64,000 nt of DNA, taken from positions 992,001-1,056,000 of the forward strand of contig NZ_CP109450.1 in the NCBI RefSeq assembly GCF_041438865.1. Reading direction: 5' to 3'. The stretch's first letter is position 1; each line of letters starts with the position of its first letter. This DNA is from Streptomyces sp. NBC_01471. GTDB taxonomy: Bacteria; Actinomycetota; Actinomycetes; Streptomycetales; Streptomycetaceae. Made by a program: the position numbers and the translations under genes. The notes beneath the pieces are model-generated. The model saw only the letters and a program-made list of their open reading frames with translations, did not search any database and was not told the DNA's origin. Shown piece by piece: positions 47,177 through 55,638 of the stretch.

Positions 47177-47302
47177 CGCGCGTCTTCCGGCCGCCGCATA
47201 CGCCGCACGACAGGACTCGGACTCCGCGCGACAGCGACCCCGGCCGGACCGCGAGGCCGGGACGCCACCTGCAGCGCGTCCCGGAGGAAGGCTCAACAGA
47301 CA

Positions 47303-48226
47303 TTGTCCGGAACGGATCGAAATACGGACGAGGGATCCGCGCCTCCGGTGTCGGTGAGTGTGGTCCGACGTGTACACAGGCTGCGAACACCCGTGATCGC
47401 CGTCCTGGGCACGGTGTTGTCAGTGGTGTTCGCCTTTGTGTTGTGGGCACTGGTCGAAGCGAACGGCCCGGCCTATGACAACCTTCAGCGCCGGGCATGG
47501 CTGGAGCTGGCGACCACGACCGCTGCCGTCCTCGTCGGCATAGCCGGAGTTGTCACATCCTTGCTGTGGGCAGCGAGCCGGTCCTTCGCCCACGAGGCAG
47601 AGAGCGCACGCAGCCACGTGGAGGATGCTGACGTCCCCCATCTCCACATCAACGGTCACAGCGCCCAGATCCACATCCAGCCGCGCAACTCGCATGTCGA
47701 GACTGCACAGTTGGCCACCGCATCCCTCCTGGAGCCAGACCCACAGGTGTCGATGCTGACCCAGATCTATTCGCACGGGCTTGCCCAGGCGAAGGTCAGC
47801 TTCTTCGTCAGCATCGTGTTCGGGATGGTGGGATCGGCCATTCTGCTGGCTGGAGTCGTCCTGGCGATCATGCACGCCGACAGTAGCGGGAGCCGCTACG
47901 GGGCGATCGTGACGCAGACCGCCGGAGCAGTCATCAACGTCCTGGCCGGAGTCTTCTTCCTGCAGTCCAACCGCACGCGCCGGGACATGGGCGCGCAGGG
48001 CGTGATGCTGCGCGACGACAGCAGATTCGACCGACGGCTGAAGGCCGCGAGCGTCCTGTCCGACAACATCAGCGAAGACGCACTGCGCAATCAGGTGCGC
48101 GCCCAGATGGCCCTGCAACTCGTCGGGGGCCAGCTGGACGCATTCCCGACCGCAGGGCCGGACGAAGCGGACAGCCCTGAGGGACCAACAGCAGGGGACA
48201 CGGCGCCGCCGCCCTTCGGCGAATAG
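47303..48226 (+). CDS. Membrane protein with TRADD-N-associated two-helix domain
   Basis: 307 residues. Two N-terminal transmembrane segments (about 28-48 and 62-85), a short region with HLHINGHSAQIHI, then IYSHGLAQAKVSFFVSIVFG followed by a helix pair and GVFFLQSNRTRRDM, RFDRRLKAASVLSDNISEDALRNQVRAQMAL. This C-terminal pattern fits the transmembrane domain found beside TRADD-N modules (CyanoTRADDas_TM) in predicted bacterial conflict and cell-death systems. TTG start after GGAGGAAGG; a later GTG is possible. The partner effector is not obvious in the window. Confidence 0.65.
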   Translation: MSGTDRNTDEGSAPPVSVSVVRRVHRLRTPVIAVLGTVLSVVFAFVLWALVEANGPAYDNLQRRAWLELATTTAAVLVGIAGVVTSLLWAASRSFAHEAESARSHVEDADVPHLHINGHSAQIHIQPRNSHVETAQLATASLLEPDPQVSMLTQIYSHGLAQAKVSFFVSIVFGMVGSAILLAGVVLAIMHADSSGSRYGAIVTQTAGAVINVLAGVFFLQSNRTRRDMGAQGVMLRDDSRFDRRLKAASVLSDNISEDALRNQVRAQMALQLVGGQLDAFPTAGPDEADSPEGPTAGDTAPPPFGE

Positions 48227-48341
48227 TGGCGGACAAGCGCCGACGCCGGACTCCCTCCGCCGACCGGTACCGGGTGAGCGGGCTGGGCCGTGAGCCCGGG
48301 ACAGCCGGCTCTCCCCCGGTGCGCACCCACGGCGCGGGCGC

Positions 48342-48731
48342 TCACTCGACCTGAGTGGAGACCACCAGAGCGAACGAGTGCCCGGCGGGATCGGAGTACA
48401 GGCGGACGTCGCGTCGGCCGCCGTTGTTCTTGGTGTCGAGGGGCCGCGCGCCGAGGCTTATCGCCTCGCGTTCGGCCTCGTCCATGTCGCCCTGGGACAC
48501 CAGGATGCGAAGGTGTGCCTGCGAGGCGTCATCGGGCCGCGGCCAGCTGGGCGGAGCGTAGCCATGGTCCTTGCGGACCGCCAGATGGACGCCGTCGTTC
48601 CCGATGACCTCCATGACGTCGGGGTCGTCTCCCACGCGCGTTTTCGCCCCGAGCAACTGGGCGTAGAAGTCGGCGAGTTCTGCCTGTTCCGAACAGTCCA
48701 GTACAAGCACAGTCGTCTTCGGAACTGCCAT
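48342..48731 (-). CDS. VOC-superfamily protein
   Basis: 129 residues with two VOC modules: VLVLDCSEQAELADFYAQLLG at the N-terminus and a second half ending RLYSDPAGHSFALVV. The ATG at 48731 (MAVPKTTV) follows AGGAGGATC; an earlier in-frame ATG would add nine residues. Function is not assignable; relatives are glyoxalases and antibiotic-binding proteins. Confidence 0.87.
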   Translation of the reverse strand: MAVPKTTVLVLDCSEQAELADFYAQLLGAKTRVGDDPDVMEVIGNDGVHLAVRKDHGYAPPSWPRPDDASQAHLRILVSQGDMDEAEREAISLGARPLDTKNNGGRRDVRLYSDPAGHSFALVVSTQVE

Positions 48732-48890
48732 GATCCTCCTGCTTTCGGTCTGCGGCACATCCCTGTTCGCTGAGGAGCCGCCTACCCCGCCCCGGAGAGC
48801 ACACGCCAGGTCCCGCCCGGTCGACCCTCTTTTCCGGAGCGCGTGGCGGCCGACGGTCCCGGCGCGCCGGCCGCCCCTCGGCGTACTGGA

Positions 48891-49688
48891 TCAGTCCCGC
48901 AGCCGCCGGCGGGCCAGCACCCCGGCGATCACCAGCAGCAGGACGCCACCTGCCGCGTACCAGACGGCCGCGGGGCCGCCCGCCCTGGCGAATCCGTGCG
49001 GGGACTCCGCGGTGGACCCGGGCGGGGCGGGTACGGGCAACCGGCGATCCGGTCCCGCCTCGTCCGACGACGCCTCGCTCCGGGGCGCCTCGATCGAGGA
49101 CGGCTGTCCGGCCGTGGTGAGGCCGGTCGGTCCGGTTGCGTTCCAGGGCCGGTACGCGCACCTCTCGCCCGAAATCCGAACGTGTTCGGGGGCCTGCCAG
49201 CTGTGTGCGTGGTTGAGGACGGCCGGGCCGTCGGCCGCACCCCGCTGCCTCGGCGGCATCGGCGGGGTGTCGAAGTCCAGCGAGGCGACGCCGTTCAGTG
49301 CGGCACCGGTCGGCCCCGTCCCGGCCGGTGCCAGCAGCGCCCCGGGCTGAGGGTCGTTCAGCGTGATGTGCGACCGTGAACCGGGGATGAGGATCTGCTG
49401 ACCGGGCATCGGCCGGACGTTACCCTCGGGCCAGAACACCGAACGGCCGTGCCCCAACTTCCCGGCTCCGGCCGGGTGCACCGCGTCGTCACTGCGGCCC
49501 GCCTCGACGAAGAGGGAAGTCGGGTGGTAGTCCACGGGTGCGGTGAACACGCTGGGTGTGTGCAGCGCGACATGGCAGCCGGGCCCGGCCGGGGTGCCAC
49601 CGGTGGCCATCGCCCGGTCGCGCTCGGTGGGAGCGGCGGCCGGGCACATGGCACATGCGGTCACGGAGAGAAGACTGATGCGACTCAT
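48891..49688 (-). CDS. Hypothetical C-terminally membrane-anchored protein
   Basis: 265 residues, not recognised. The N-terminus has a short hydrophobic stretch (ISLLSVTACAMCPAAA) that may be a weak signal peptide. The middle is proline-, glycine- and alanine-rich without repeats. Near the C-terminus AAVWYAAGGVLLLVIAGVLA forms a transmembrane helix followed by RRRLRD, so the bulk should face outside the cell. Start at ATG 49688 (MSRIS). A surface-exposed anchored protein is the most that can be said. Confidence 0.55.
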   Translation of the reverse strand: MSRISLLSVTACAMCPAAAPTERDRAMATGGTPAGPGCHVALHTPSVFTAPVDYHPTSLFVEAGRSDDAVHPAGAGKLGHGRSVFWPEGNVRPMPGQQILIPGSRSHITLNDPQPGALLAPAGTGPTGAALNGVASLDFDTPPMPPRQRGAADGPAVLNHAHSWQAPEHVRISGERCAYRPWNATGPTGLTTAGQPSSIEAPRSEASSDEAGPDRRLPVPAPPGSTAESPHGFARAGGPAAVWYAAGGVLLLVIAGVLARRRLRD

Positions 49689-49900
49689 GCCCGGCACGTT
49701 AAGCACACGATTTACGGCTCACCGGGCGCCGGGCATGGCCCGGCGCGAACGCCCTCCGCACGGGTGCACCGGGTCCGCCGGATGGCGGCGGCAGGACCGT
49801 TACGTTGCGGAGGTCGGGCTTCAGTGACCCGGCCGAACACGATCAGATCCGCTGGTGGCCACCCGTGCACTGAGCCCGCCCCCGCAGCCCCTCCGCTCGG

Positions 49901-50420
49901 TCAGTTCACTCCGCGGATTCGCCTGACCGCCGGGATCCCGAGCAGCGCGAGCACGATCCCGGAGACGAAGAGCGCCGGGTAGCTGTTGCCGCCGCCGGTG
50001 CCGAGCAGGGTGGGTGCGTAGACCGGGACCAGGGAGCTGGGCAGGGTGACCGCGATGTTGACGACGCCCATGTCCTTCGCGGCGTCCTGTTCGCTCGGCA
50101 GTACGGAGCTGGGCAGGGTGTAGTGCCCGCTGCAGAAGAAGCCGTTGCCGAGGCCGAGGACGGTCGCGCCGGTGAACATGCCGGCCATCGAACGCGTGGT
50201 GATGAGGACGAGGAATCCGGCGACGGCCAGCATCCCGGCGACGGCCATGTAGAACTTCCGCCGCTGGAAGCGGTCTGCCATCCATCCGGAGACGAGCACC
50301 GTGAGCGCGCTGGTTCCGTTGATGACGAGGGTGAGGACGAACGTCAGACCGGGGAGTCCGGACTCACTGATGTGGAGGGAGTCGGACAGGTAGTAGACCT
50401 GGTAGGTCACGAACTCCGCG
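49901..50420 (-). pseudogene. MFS sugar transporter, 5'-truncated
   Basis: The frame encodes the C-terminal half of an MFS transporter: VTYQVYYLSDSLHISESGLPG, then GWMADRFQRRKFYMAVAGM (motif A between helices 8 and 9), and five or so transmembrane helices to the stop. Helices 1-6 are missing. Upstream the frame enters the antisense of a ROK regulator, so the gene has lost its promoter and 5' half in a deletion. Confidence 0.8.
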
Positions 50421-50843
50421 ACAGTCGCTCTGCGCCGGATCCTCGGCGCCGTGGCCGCCGGGGAGGCCACCAGCCGCGCGGAGATCGCCCGCCGGACCTC
50501 ACTGGCCCGCTCCACGGTGGGACAGCAGGTCGACCAGCTGCTACGGCGCGGCATCCTGGAGGAGACCGAGATCGGCGAAGTCGTCGCCATGCTGGTGCAC
50601 ATGTACAACCCGCGCACGCTGGTGCTCGGCGGGCCGATGAGCGAGCAGCGCGACGAACTGCTCTCCGGCGTACCCGCCGTCGTCTACCAGCGGGCCCTCC
50701 CGCTGGCCATCCGCAGGCTGACCATCACCACCACCGAGCCCGGCTCCGAGCCCGGCCTGACCGGCGCTGTCGCCCTCGCCGCCCGTGACATCTTCAGCCC
50801 CGACGGCATCACCCGCCTGCTGCAGTCCTGTCCGCACGTCTGA
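50421..50843 (+). pseudogene. ROK-family regulator with promoter and internal deletion
   Basis: LRRILGAVAAGEATSRAEIARRTSLARSTVGQQVDQLLRRGILEE is the ROK DNA-binding N-terminus. It runs directly into IGEVVAMLVHMYNPRTLVLGG and the normal ROK C-terminal end. About 250 residues of the sugar-kinase-like domain between them, near 50558, are missing. ROK repressors are about 400 residues. The 5' end abuts the truncated MFS gene head-to-head. Both look like remains of one sugar-utilisation locus. Confidence 0.8.
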
Positions 50844-50872
50844 CAGCCCACCCCGGGCCGGGTGCTCCCGGG

Positions 50873-51577
50873 TCAGGCGAGGTCGAGGAGTTGCTCGTAG
50901 AAACCGCCGAACTGGTTCTTCTCGTCGACCAGATGGACCTCCAGGATCCAGTGGCAGCGCCACCCGGCGCGATCGGTGCGGCGGAGCGGGTTGTTGTTCT
51001 CCGGCGTGATGTACGACTCCGTTTTCGCGCCGTCGATCAACTCGTGCGGGAACTCTCCGACGAGATGGCCCGCGTGCCAGCCGCCGAGCGTCCAGCCCGC
51101 GTCGGCGGCCAGCCGTTCGACCTCCGCGTACAACTGCTTGCCCGTGATGTCCGGGGCCGCCCGGAACGCCTCCCGGCCCGCCGTGAACACCGTCGCCAGG
51201 CTGTCGCGCAGTCGCTTCTTGTGAGGGTCGTCGCCGAGGACGAAGGTGCGTCCGAAGTCCGCCTCGTACTCCTCGAAGATCGGGCCGAAGTCGACGAACG
51301 CGATGTCGTCCTCGCGGATCACCCGGTCCGGCGGGTTCTCCTGGTACGGGAACATCGTGTGCGGGCCGGAGCGGACGATCCGCTTGTGCCAGTGCTTCGT
51401 CGTCCCGAACATGTCGTTCGCGAGGTCCCGGATCCGGTCGCTGACCTCCCGCTCACCGGCGCCCGGCGCCACCAGGCCCCGCGCCTCGACCTCGGCGAAG
51501 AGGGCCACCGCCTTGCGCTGCGCCTCCACCAGCCCGAGCGCACGCAGTTGCTCGTCCATCCGATCAGGTACCGCCAT
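50873..51577 (-). CDS. M24-family metallopeptidase
   Basis: 234 residues with the pita-bread fold metal ligands in order: aspartates in AFVDFG and ADFGRTF, histidine in HLVGEFPHE, glutamate in ILEVHLVD, with the last ligand near the C-terminus. It is a short single-domain member of the Xaa-Pro aminopeptidase/methionine aminopeptidase superfamily. ATG at 51577. Co-directional with and 28 bp downstream of a methyltransferase gene, so probably co-transcribed. Confidence 0.88.
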   Translation of the reverse strand: MAVPDRMDEQLRALGLVEAQRKAVALFAEVEARGLVAPGAGEREVSDRIRDLANDMFGTTKHWHKRIVRSGPHTMFPYQENPPDRVIREDDIAFVDFGPIFEEYEADFGRTFVLGDDPHKKRLRDSLATVFTAGREAFRAAPDITGKQLYAEVERLAADAGWTLGGWHAGHLVGEFPHELIDGAKTESYITPENNNPLRRTDRAGWRCHWILEVHLVDEKNQFGGFYEQLLDLA

Positions 51578-51605
51578 AGTGGTGTTCCTCTGTTTCCTGG
51601 GCCTC

Positions 51606-52382
51606 TTACGGTGTCGCCCGCACGATGACGAGCGACCCCTCGTAGTGCGACTGGCTGCGCAGGTGTCCGAAACGAGCGTCCCACGCTCCGGAGTCCAGGT
51701 CTGCCCGCAGCCGGTCCGTGAACCGCTCGCGCACCCCGTCGTCCACGAAGCTCCATGCCGAGCACGCCTGCCGGGCGGCTGGGTCCAGCAGCATTTCGGG
51801 GCGCCCGTAGTACGCCTCGTTGAACCCGTCCGTGCAGTCGAGCGGGATCGGTACGGCCTGCACACCGACGGTACCGCCGAGAGCCTCGGCCATCGTCCCG
51901 AGGGCGGGGTAGCGCCGGGCCTCGGTATCGAGGACCTCGGGCGCGTACTCGTACAGCCAGAAGTCCCTGACGAGGGCCGGATCGCAGGTCAGCACGGCCA
52001 CCGGGCCACGGGTCACCCGGCGCATCTCCCGCAGTCCCACGTCGACGTCGGACCACTGGTGCACGCTGAAGAGGGTCATCGCCCCGTCGAACTCCCCGTC
52101 CGCGAACGGCAGGTTCTCCGCTACCGCGTCCACCGCGCGGGGCAGGCCCGTCGAGCGCTGCGCCCGCATCGACTCCGACGGCTCGACGGCCGTGACGGCC
52201 GCTGCGGCGGACTCGTACGAACCCGCTCCCGCACCCACGTTGACGACCTTCCGGGCACCCCCCAGAGCGTCGGCGATGACCTGGGCGATCCGGGGATCGG
52301 GCCGCCGGTAGTTCGCGTAGCCGGTGCCGTTGCTGCCGTAGTCGACATCGCCGGCGCTGCCATCAGAGCTGCGGACATCCAT
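51606..52382 (-). CDS. Class I SAM-dependent methyltransferase
   Basis: 258 residues. SAM motif I is VVNVGAGAGSYE at about 46-57, the acidic post-I residue is in AVEPSESM, and motif IV-like FDGAMTLFSVHQW follows. This is a methyltransferase_11-type enzyme acting on a small molecule; the substrate is unknown. ATG at 52382. Forms a pair with the M24 peptidase gene. Confidence 0.88.
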   Translation of the reverse strand: MDVRSSDGSAGDVDYGSNGTGYANYRRPDPRIAQVIADALGGARKVVNVGAGAGSYESAAAAVTAVEPSESMRAQRSTGLPRAVDAVAENLPFADGEFDGAMTLFSVHQWSDVDVGLREMRRVTRGPVAVLTCDPALVRDFWLYEYAPEVLDTEARRYPALGTMAEALGGTVGVQAVPIPLDCTDGFNEAYYGRPEMLLDPAARQACSAWSFVDDGVRERFTDRLRADLDSGAWDARFGHLRSQSHYEGSLVIVRATP

Positions 52383-52726
52383 GAAGATCCAAACCTCGCC
52401 TCGTGAGCAGGGAGTCGGAGAAGGAGGGGAGCCCGGGCCGCCGGGCGGACACCCCGGGTACGCGCGACGGATCCCGCATGCCGGAACCCTCCGCGACACC
52501 AGCCACCGTCTTCGCCTCCGCACCTACCCGGGAATCCGTCGCCCCCCATACTGCATCTGCCATAGCCTTGGCGTAAATCAGCTGGTGAATGCTCGTTCCA
52601 TCAACCGAATCCCTCGCAGATGTGATCCTGTGGACATCTCCAGAAACAGCCTTTCGGCCTGCTGAGGACCCGGCGCTGTCGGATCACGCTCCTATGGTGG
52701 GGGCGGCGCGACCGAGAAAGGCAGTC
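52383..52726. other. Gene-free interval upstream of the SMI1/KNR4 gene
   Basis: No frame here has convincing codon bias or a known motif. It holds the divergent promoters of the methyltransferase and SMI1/KNR4 genes. The central part (about 52560-52660) is less GC-rich. I see no palindrome above background and no tRNA. Confidence 0.6.
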
Positions 52727-53878
52727 ATGACTGATCGAGAGCAGGAGTCCGCCCGGGTCGGCGAGGCGTGGGACCGGATCGAATCGTGGCTGTCCCGGCA
52801 TGCGCCGCAGACGATGGCCACGCTGAACGGCCCGGCCGGCGCCGAGGAGATACGCGGCGCCGAGCGACAACTCGGCGTGACCTTCCCACCAGGGCTCGTG
52901 GCATCACTCCGCAGGAACAACGGCGCCGGGGAGCGGCGGGGGAACGGCCCTTGCGTCCATGCCGACTTCACGTTCCCGACGCACGACCGGCTGCTGTCCG
53001 CTGAGGACATCGTCAGCGCCACCACACAGCTGCGCGGCGTGATGCCACCGGCGGAGGACGACCCGCAGGGGCGCTACTGGCACCAGGGCTACGTCAAGTT
53101 CGCCGACTACGAAGTCACCGCCGACGGGCTGACGGTGGACTGCCGGGACGGTGAGGGATCCGGCCGGGTGGGCCGGTTCTTCGACGAGTCCGGGACCGAC
53201 TTCGGTCTGGCTCCGGCGCTCTCCGCCTACCTGTCCGCCGTGGCGGAGGCCCTGGAACGGCGGAAACCGGTCCACGGGAGATGGCCGCTCGTGTTCAACG
53301 GACGCCTTCTGTGGGAGACGGCGTCCGAAGGGAACCCGGACTGGGGTACGGGCGGCGATCCCGTCCCGGGGCAGGCGGACGGTCTTCCCACGCTCGATCT
53401 CGTACCGAAGGGACGGGTACGGGCCACGGAGCTGGTGAGGCTGGACGAACTGGGCGCCGTCCTCGCCACCGCCTCCACCGAGCAGGTCGATGACACGGCA
53501 GGCCGGCAGATGTGGCGGCTCTCCCAGGAGACCGGGCTGATCAAGTATCCGGAAGTGGCCGAGGCCATCAACCAGTTCCGTGCGGGGAACCGGGTGGAGC
53601 TGACCGACACGAACCGCCTCGGCCTGCGCCTGCGTGCGGTCATCCACGCATCCCGGCGGCAGAAGGACCCCTACCGGAGGTGGAGCGCCCAGGCACTGGT
53701 GACCCTGCTGGTGGACGGACCGCACCGGGCCGTGCTGGAGATCGCCGACGTGAGCAGCCACGTCGTCCTGAACTGGCGGGAGGTCCTGTGGGAGGACTTC
53801 GGGCCTCCGCCGCTCCCGCCGATGCCCGACGAAGACTTCTGGGCGAACCTCAGACACCCCTGGATCGAGGCCGGTTGA
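52727..53878 (+). CDS. SMI1/KNR4-family protein
   Basis: 383 residues. The N-terminal domain has the SMI1/KNR4 signature: AEEIRGAERQLGVTFPPGLVASLRRNNGA at about 44-72, later GQGYVKFADYE-like strands and SAYLSAVAEALE closing the domain near 175. The C-terminal 200 residues are a second, unrecognised alpha/beta region. SMI1/KNR4 proteins are among the commonest immunity proteins of polymorphic toxin systems and also occur as orphans. ATG start with GAGAAAGG upstream. No toxin gene adjoins it. Confidence 0.85.
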   Translation: MTDREQESARVGEAWDRIESWLSRHAPQTMATLNGPAGAEEIRGAERQLGVTFPPGLVASLRRNNGAGERRGNGPCVHADFTFPTHDRLLSAEDIVSATTQLRGVMPPAEDDPQGRYWHQGYVKFADYEVTADGLTVDCRDGEGSGRVGRFFDESGTDFGLAPALSAYLSAVAEALERRKPVHGRWPLVFNGRLLWETASEGNPDWGTGGDPVPGQADGLPTLDLVPKGRVRATELVRLDELGAVLATASTEQVDDTAGRQMWRLSQETGLIKYPEVAEAINQFRAGNRVELTDTNRLGLRLRAVIHASRRQKDPYRRWSAQALVTLLVDGPHRAVLEIADVSSHVVLNWREVLWEDFGPPPLPPMPDEDFWANLRHPWIEAG

Positions 53879-53890
53879 TACACCCCGCGG

Positions 53891-53932
53891 TCTCCTGTCT
53901 CCTGGCTCCTGCCTCCTGTCTCCTGTCTCCTG
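53891..53932. repeat. Six-copy heptamer tandem repeat
   Basis: The unit YCTCCTG/GCTCCTG is repeated six times without interruption, 14 bp after the SMI1/KNR4 stop. It is strand-asymmetric (pyrimidine-rich on the plus strand) and therefore prone to slippage. Confidence 0.9.
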
Positions 53933-54004
53933 GGGCGGGTCATGGGGTCCTGCGGGTACGACCGGAAACAAGCCGTCACCTGGGGCCGGGCGGCGGCATG
54001 CGGC

Positions 54005-54601
54005 TCACCCCGCGGCCCTCAGCAGGTCCGCGATCGCGGTGAACCCGCGCTGCTCGGCATGGCGCAGAGCCGTCACGCCGTCGCCGTCCGGGAGGCCCGG
54101 CGTGGCACCGGCCGTGATCAGCAGTTCGACGACCTCCTGGTGGGCCGGACCCCCGTCACCGAGGATCACGGCTTCCAACAGGGCAGTCCAGCCGAGGTGG
54201 TTGACATGGTCCACGTCGATGTCGGTCTCCCTGAGGAGGGCGCGTACATAGTCCACATGGCCGCGCTCGGAGGCCGGGATCAGCGCGATCCCGCCGAAGC
54301 GGTTGCGCAGGGTCAGATCGGGGCCGGCCGACAGCAGCACGCGCATCATCGCCACGCTTCCGGTGACCCCGGTGACCAGCCAGGGGCTGTCGTCGCGGTC
54401 GTCCTGGGCGTCGGGGTCGGCGCCCTCGGCGACCAGGACACGGGCAACGTCGACCTGGTCGCCGAGGGACGCGAGGAGGAGGGCGGTGCGGCCGTGCGCG
54501 TCGCGGGACTCCAGGCCGGCGCCGGCCGCCAGGGCGGCCCGCACCTCCGTCACGTCTCCCCGGCCGGCCGCGTCCAGGAGGGCCCGGTGCTGCTCGTTCA
54601 C
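54005..54601 (-). CDS. Ankyrin-repeat protein
   Basis: 198 residues consisting of about five ankyrin repeats. Examples are LLDAAGRGDVTEVRAALAAGAGLESRDAHGRTALLLAS and TALLEAVILGDGGPAHQEVVELLITAGATPGLPDGDGVTALRHAEQRG. No signal peptide, so a cytoplasmic protein-binding role. The GTG at 54601 follows GGAGGAG; earlier in-frame ATGs would add an arginine-rich extension without repeat character. Some ankyrin proteins are immunity factors, others protect catalases; the target is unknown. Confidence 0.88.
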   Translation of the reverse strand: MNEQHRALLDAAGRGDVTEVRAALAAGAGLESRDAHGRTALLLASLGDQVDVARVLVAEGADPDAQDDRDDSPWLVTGVTGSVAMMRVLLSAGPDLTLRNRFGGIALIPASERGHVDYVRALLRETDIDVDHVNHLGWTALLEAVILGDGGPAHQEVVELLITAGATPGLPDGDGVTALRHAEQRGFTAIADLLRAAG

Positions 54602-54695
54602 TGTGGTGCTCCTCCGCCGGTCCCGGTCCGCATGGTGCATGTCCGTCCTGTCCATCCTGCTGTCGTCCCTCCGCTCCGCGCCCGCGCGACGCCGC

Positions 54696-55274
54696 CTACT
54701 CGGTGAGAGCGGCGGCGCCCGCCCGGGCGAACTTCTCGTCCAGGTCACCGGACGGGGCACCCGCGACACCGATACCCGCGATCGGGGCGCCCTTCACCGC
54801 GACGGGCGCGCCGCCCGCGAGGAAGAGTGTGCCGGGGATGTCCTTCAGCTGAGGAGTCTGGTCCAGGCGCTTGACCAGCTCGGAGGTGGGGGCGTTCCAG
54901 GAGACCGCGGTGTACGCCTTCTTCTCGGCCGACACGTACGACTGGGGGCCGGAGCCGTCGCCGCGGAGGGCGACGATCGTGTTGCCGTTGCGGTCGACGA
55001 CGGCGACCGATACGTGCTGGTTCTCCTTCTCGGCGGCGTCGAGCGCGGCCCGCGCCGCCTTGGCCGCGCCGTCGACGTCCAGGTGGGTGGAGAGCGTGAG
55101 GTCGCCCTTGTGCACGTCCTGGCGCCCCTCGGCGCCGGAGACGGCACGGGCCGGGGACGGGGAGGACGCGCTGGCGGAGACCGCGCCGAGCGTGGTGCCC
55201 GCGGCCGTCGCTGCGACGAGGGCACCGGCCACGACGAGACGGGTGCGCCTGGAAGTCTGCTTGATGTGCTTCAT
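54696..55274 (-). CDS. hbpS: Secreted haem-binding redox protein HbpS (GlcG family)
   Basis: A 192-residue precursor. The n-region KHIKQTSRRTRLVV carries twin arginines, followed by hydrophobic AGALVAATAAGTTLGAVSASA, so Tat or Sec export is possible. The mature part is a GlcG/HbpS domain: AARAALDAAEKENQHVSVAVVDRNGN, then SAEKKAYTAVSW and the glycine-rich GGAPVAVKGAPIAGIGVAGA. In S. reticuli HbpS forms extracellular octamers that bind haem and iron and modulate the sensor SenS. Divergent from senS-senR, exactly as expected. Confidence 0.92.
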   Translation of the reverse strand: MKHIKQTSRRTRLVVAGALVAATAAGTTLGAVSASASSPSPARAVSGAEGRQDVHKGDLTLSTHLDVDGAAKAARAALDAAEKENQHVSVAVVDRNGNTIVALRGDGSGPQSYVSAEKKAYTAVSWNAPTSELVKRLDQTPQLKDIPGTLFLAGGAPVAVKGAPIAGIGVAGAPSGDLDEKFARAGAAALTE

Positions 55275-55638
55275 GAGTCCGGCTCCTGATGAGATCGGGG
55301 GTGAGGATGGCAGGGGTGGTGGGGCTCGTGGATGCGGCCGGGGAGAGCGGCTGCCGGGAAGGTCCCGGCCCACCGTCCGCTCCGGGATCCATCCTGGGTC
55401 CGGATCCCCGCCGGGCCGTCGGCGTACCGGCTGGAAGCGGAGCGCGGACCGGCTGATGTCCGCGTCATCCGATCGGTTGACGCAAGCCCTCGCCGTGATC
55501 GACCACAATGAGGTGTTTGCCCTGCGGGGCGGGACGGACGCCGTCGGAGGGGGCGCCACGCGGTGCCCCATCCCCCCCCGGCGGCCGACACCCGGCACGA
55601 CACGGGACGGCACGACACTGGACGAGAGGAGCCCGGCC
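55275..55638. other. hbpS/senS divergent regulatory region
   Basis: No gene is evident. It contains the promoters of hbpS and senS-senR and one strong palindrome at 55462-55483, with TTGACG on its right arm. The remainder is GC-rich without other clear signals. Confidence 0.6.
55462..55483. promoter_or_regulatory. 22-bp near-perfect palindrome, candidate SenR operator
   Basis: Arms GCGTCAT and TTGACGC flank the self-complementary CCGATCGG; only one base pair (T.T) is mismatched. The right arm contains TTGACG, usable as a -35 element for senS. Located 156 bp before the senS start and 188 bp before hbpS. Confidence 0.65.

Noticed and set aside
49689..49900. Possible small gene in the gap before the truncated MFS gene
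   Set aside because: Short frames only, with no convincing start or motif.
52381..52665. A 94-codon plus-strand frame between the methyltransferase and SMI1/KNR4 genes
   Set aside because: No GC-biased third positions, no homology pattern and no ribosome-binding site.
53891..53932. CRISPR-like array
   Set aside because: Seven-base units without spacers; a simple tandem repeat.
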